A DNA stretch of 6,818 bases from Kiloniellaceae bacterium (GTDB taxonomy: Bacteria; Pseudomonadota; Alphaproteobacteria; Kiloniellales; Kiloniellaceae): contig JANQKX010000086.1 of NCBI GenBank assembly GCA_028280915.1, forward strand, positions 1 through 6,818, written 5' to 3'. The position numbers and the translations under genes were made by a program. Of the stretch, positions 5,925 to 6,818 are shown one piece after another. A model generated the notes under the pieces. It did no database searches and was not told where the DNA came from. It saw only the letters and a list, made by a program, of their open reading frames with translations. Every line of letters begins with the position of its first letter. Position 1 is the first letter of the stretch.

Positions 5925-6318
5925 AAGCCATGCGCCGAACGACCAGCCGGATCGATCCGTCTTGATCGACTTCCTCTTCGACCAAGGTAAAGTCTTGGTT
6001 GCTTAGGGTTTTGCGTGCCTTTCGGTAGGCATATCTTTGGGTCAGTTTGTTGATCCACGAAAGGCCGTATTTTCGCCGGTCATAGTCCGCGATCAGGGCC
6101 TTGAAGCTGCCATCGGACTGCCTCTTGAAGCCAATATCGCTGAAAGCGGAATCCAGCATGGATTCTGGGATTTTTATCTCGGCAAATTGCTTGTCCCACC
6201 CGGAAAGCAGCACCGGTTTTTCACTACAGACCAGGCCATGAAACCCGAGGTCCGACAAAGCTTCCAACAGCACCTCTTCGTCGTGCATCTGCGTTTGTAA
6301 CTGTGTGTAGTGGGACAT
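5923..6318 (-). CDS. DUF1257 (Ycf35-like) family protein
   Basis: A 131-residue soluble protein resembling the DUF1257 family, which includes chloroplast/cyanobacterial Ycf35. Support comes from the start MSHYTQLQTQM followed by a helix and LGF (22-26), a mid segment FKALIADYD (72-80), SWINKLTQRYAYRKAR (87-102) and the ending DGSIRLVVRRM (120-130). Family length is usually about 110-140, so it is complete. Molecular function is unknown. ATG 6318 is chosen because it gives the typical MSH start and is preceded by AAGGAAG five bases upstream. A GTG at 6339 would add seven residues and overlap the upstream stop as GTGA, so it remains possible. Second gene of a four-gene minus-strand operon, followed directly by DUF2997. 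Confidence 0.82.
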   Translation of the reverse strand: MSHYTQLQTQMHDEEVLLEALSDLGFHGLVCSEKPVLLSGWDKQFAEIKIPESMLDSAFSDIGFKRQSDGSFKALIADYDRRKYGLSWINKLTQRYAYRKARKTLSNQDFTLVEEEVDQDGSIRLVVRRMA

Positions 6319-6322
6319 GTCG

Positions 6323-6330
6323 TCTTCCTT
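6323..6330 (-). promoter_or_regulatory. Ribosome binding site for the DUF1257 gene
   Basis: AAGGAAGA on the minus strand, the AAGGAAG part five bases before ATG 6318. It lies downstream of the alternative GTG at 6339 and therefore supports the shorter start. Confidence 0.65.
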
Positions 6331-6335
6331 AGGTT

Positions 6336-6770
6336 TCACGATGATTTGTCGTTGCTTTGGTTTTCCGATGGATGGTCGAAGGGGTCCAAGGGAATGTGGC
6401 GAGATCGATTGACCCGTGGTTTGTGCCTTTTTTTAGGGAGGTTGTTTTTTAGGTCACCCAACAGCCCGTCGGATTTCTTTCCCAGGTGTTTGTCGAGCGG
6501 TGCGGTGACTGATTCTGAGCCCGCCGCTTTCGATGGCAATGCGCCAAGGCATTTTTCAAATTCAGCTCTCGTTACCGGAATATCTGCCTGGCTGATCACA
6601 GACAGGGCGATCTGATACTCGCCTTTTGCCCTGGGATAATTGTACCGAAGTTGGCCGGTCAGTTTTTCGATATCTGGAACATATCGGTGTCTTAAGATGA
6701 GAGCGGCTATGGCAAAACTAACAAATCCAATAAAAAGCGCGATAACGGATTGGAGTATGAAGTTTTCCAT
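6336..6770 (-). CDS. Unknown single-pass membrane protein
   Basis: Not recognised. The 144-residue product begins with MENFILQSVIALFIGFVSF, continuing to about residue 26 as one clear membrane helix, followed by RHR, which predicts a cytoplasmic C-terminal part. Residues 30-80 look helical (DIEKLTGQLRYNYPRAKGEYQ, then a TRAEFEKCLGAL segment with a lone Cys). The last 50 residues are basic and polar (KKRHKPRVNRSRH) and probably disordered. Its stop overlaps the GTG alternative of DUF1257 and lies 17 bases from that gene's preferred ATG, so it belongs to the same operon. Start ATG 6770 has only a weak site (GGTGA, about nine bases away). It may anchor the DUF1257/DUF2997/radical SAM group, or an upstream ATPase, to the membrane. 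Base composition is lower in GC than the zinc genes. Confidence 0.72.
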   Translation of the reverse strand: MENFILQSVIALFIGFVSFAIAALILRHRYVPDIEKLTGQLRYNYPRAKGEYQIALSVISQADIPVTRAEFEKCLGALPSKAAGSESVTAPLDKHLGKKSDGLLGDLKNNLPKKRHKPRVNRSRHIPLDPFDHPSENQSNDKSS

Positions 6771-6777
6771 TGAAACT

Positions 6778-6818
6778 TCACCGAGAGAAAATGGACCAAA
6801 AGCCAGCCAAATCCCGAT
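6778..6818 (-). CDS. Possible C-terminal end of another operon gene
   Basis: In one minus-strand frame, codons from the window edge end at a TGA (plus-strand 6778-6780), giving a tail RDLAGFWSIFSR. The next gene's ATG follows after seven bases, a spacing that matches the tight packing of this operon. Only 12 residues are visible, and the other two frames are also open, so this may simply be the leader of the membrane protein gene. If real, its identity, perhaps the AAA ATPase often found with DUF1257, cannot be judged. Confidence 0.25.
   Translation of the reverse strand, partial: RDLAGFWSIFSR

Overview
The base composition, the gene content and the close match of the proteins to proteobacterial families suggest a GC-rich proteobacterium, most likely an alphaproteobacterium of the Rhodospirillales type. 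That placement is inference; no rRNA or other phylogenetic marker lies in the window. The window holds two functional blocks separated by a small orphan enzyme-fold gene. All genes are compact, several overlap by ATGA or a few bases, and there are no tRNAs, insertion sequences or CRISPR arrays.

Block 1 (about 1-4561) is a zinc homeostasis locus. It begins with the last codons of an unidentified upstream gene, which is translationally coupled (TGATG) to a NicO/RcnA-family membrane metal transporter with a very His-rich cytoplasmic-type loop. Facing it on the minus strand is the operon znuC-znuB-zur: ABC ATPase, permease and zinc-sensing Fur-family repressor. znuA, the periplasmic zinc-binding protein, is transcribed divergently. 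The roughly 90-bp znuC/znuA intergenic region contains an AT-rich double dyad that is the obvious Zur operator candidate. A single operator there could control uptake (ZnuABC) and the repressor itself. NicO, ZnuC and especially ZnuA carry His-rich segments; in ZnuA it is an unusually long loop of 111 residues with 41 histidines.

Between the blocks (4663-5085) is a PhnB-type VOC (glyoxalase/bleomycin-resistance fold) protein on the plus strand, preceded by a 9-bp perfect inverted repeat.

Block 2 (about 5109-6818, minus strand) is less GC-rich and forms a tight operon of four genes: an unknown single-pass membrane protein, a DUF1257 (Ycf35-like) protein, a DUF2997 protein and a small NrdG-like radical SAM protein. 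No glycyl radical enzyme is present. From memory, DUF1257, DUF2997 and single-cluster 4Fe-4S proteins recur together, often beside an AAA ATPase, and have no established function. The missing partner would lie upstream, beyond base 6818. This operon is the best candidate for an undescribed system here.
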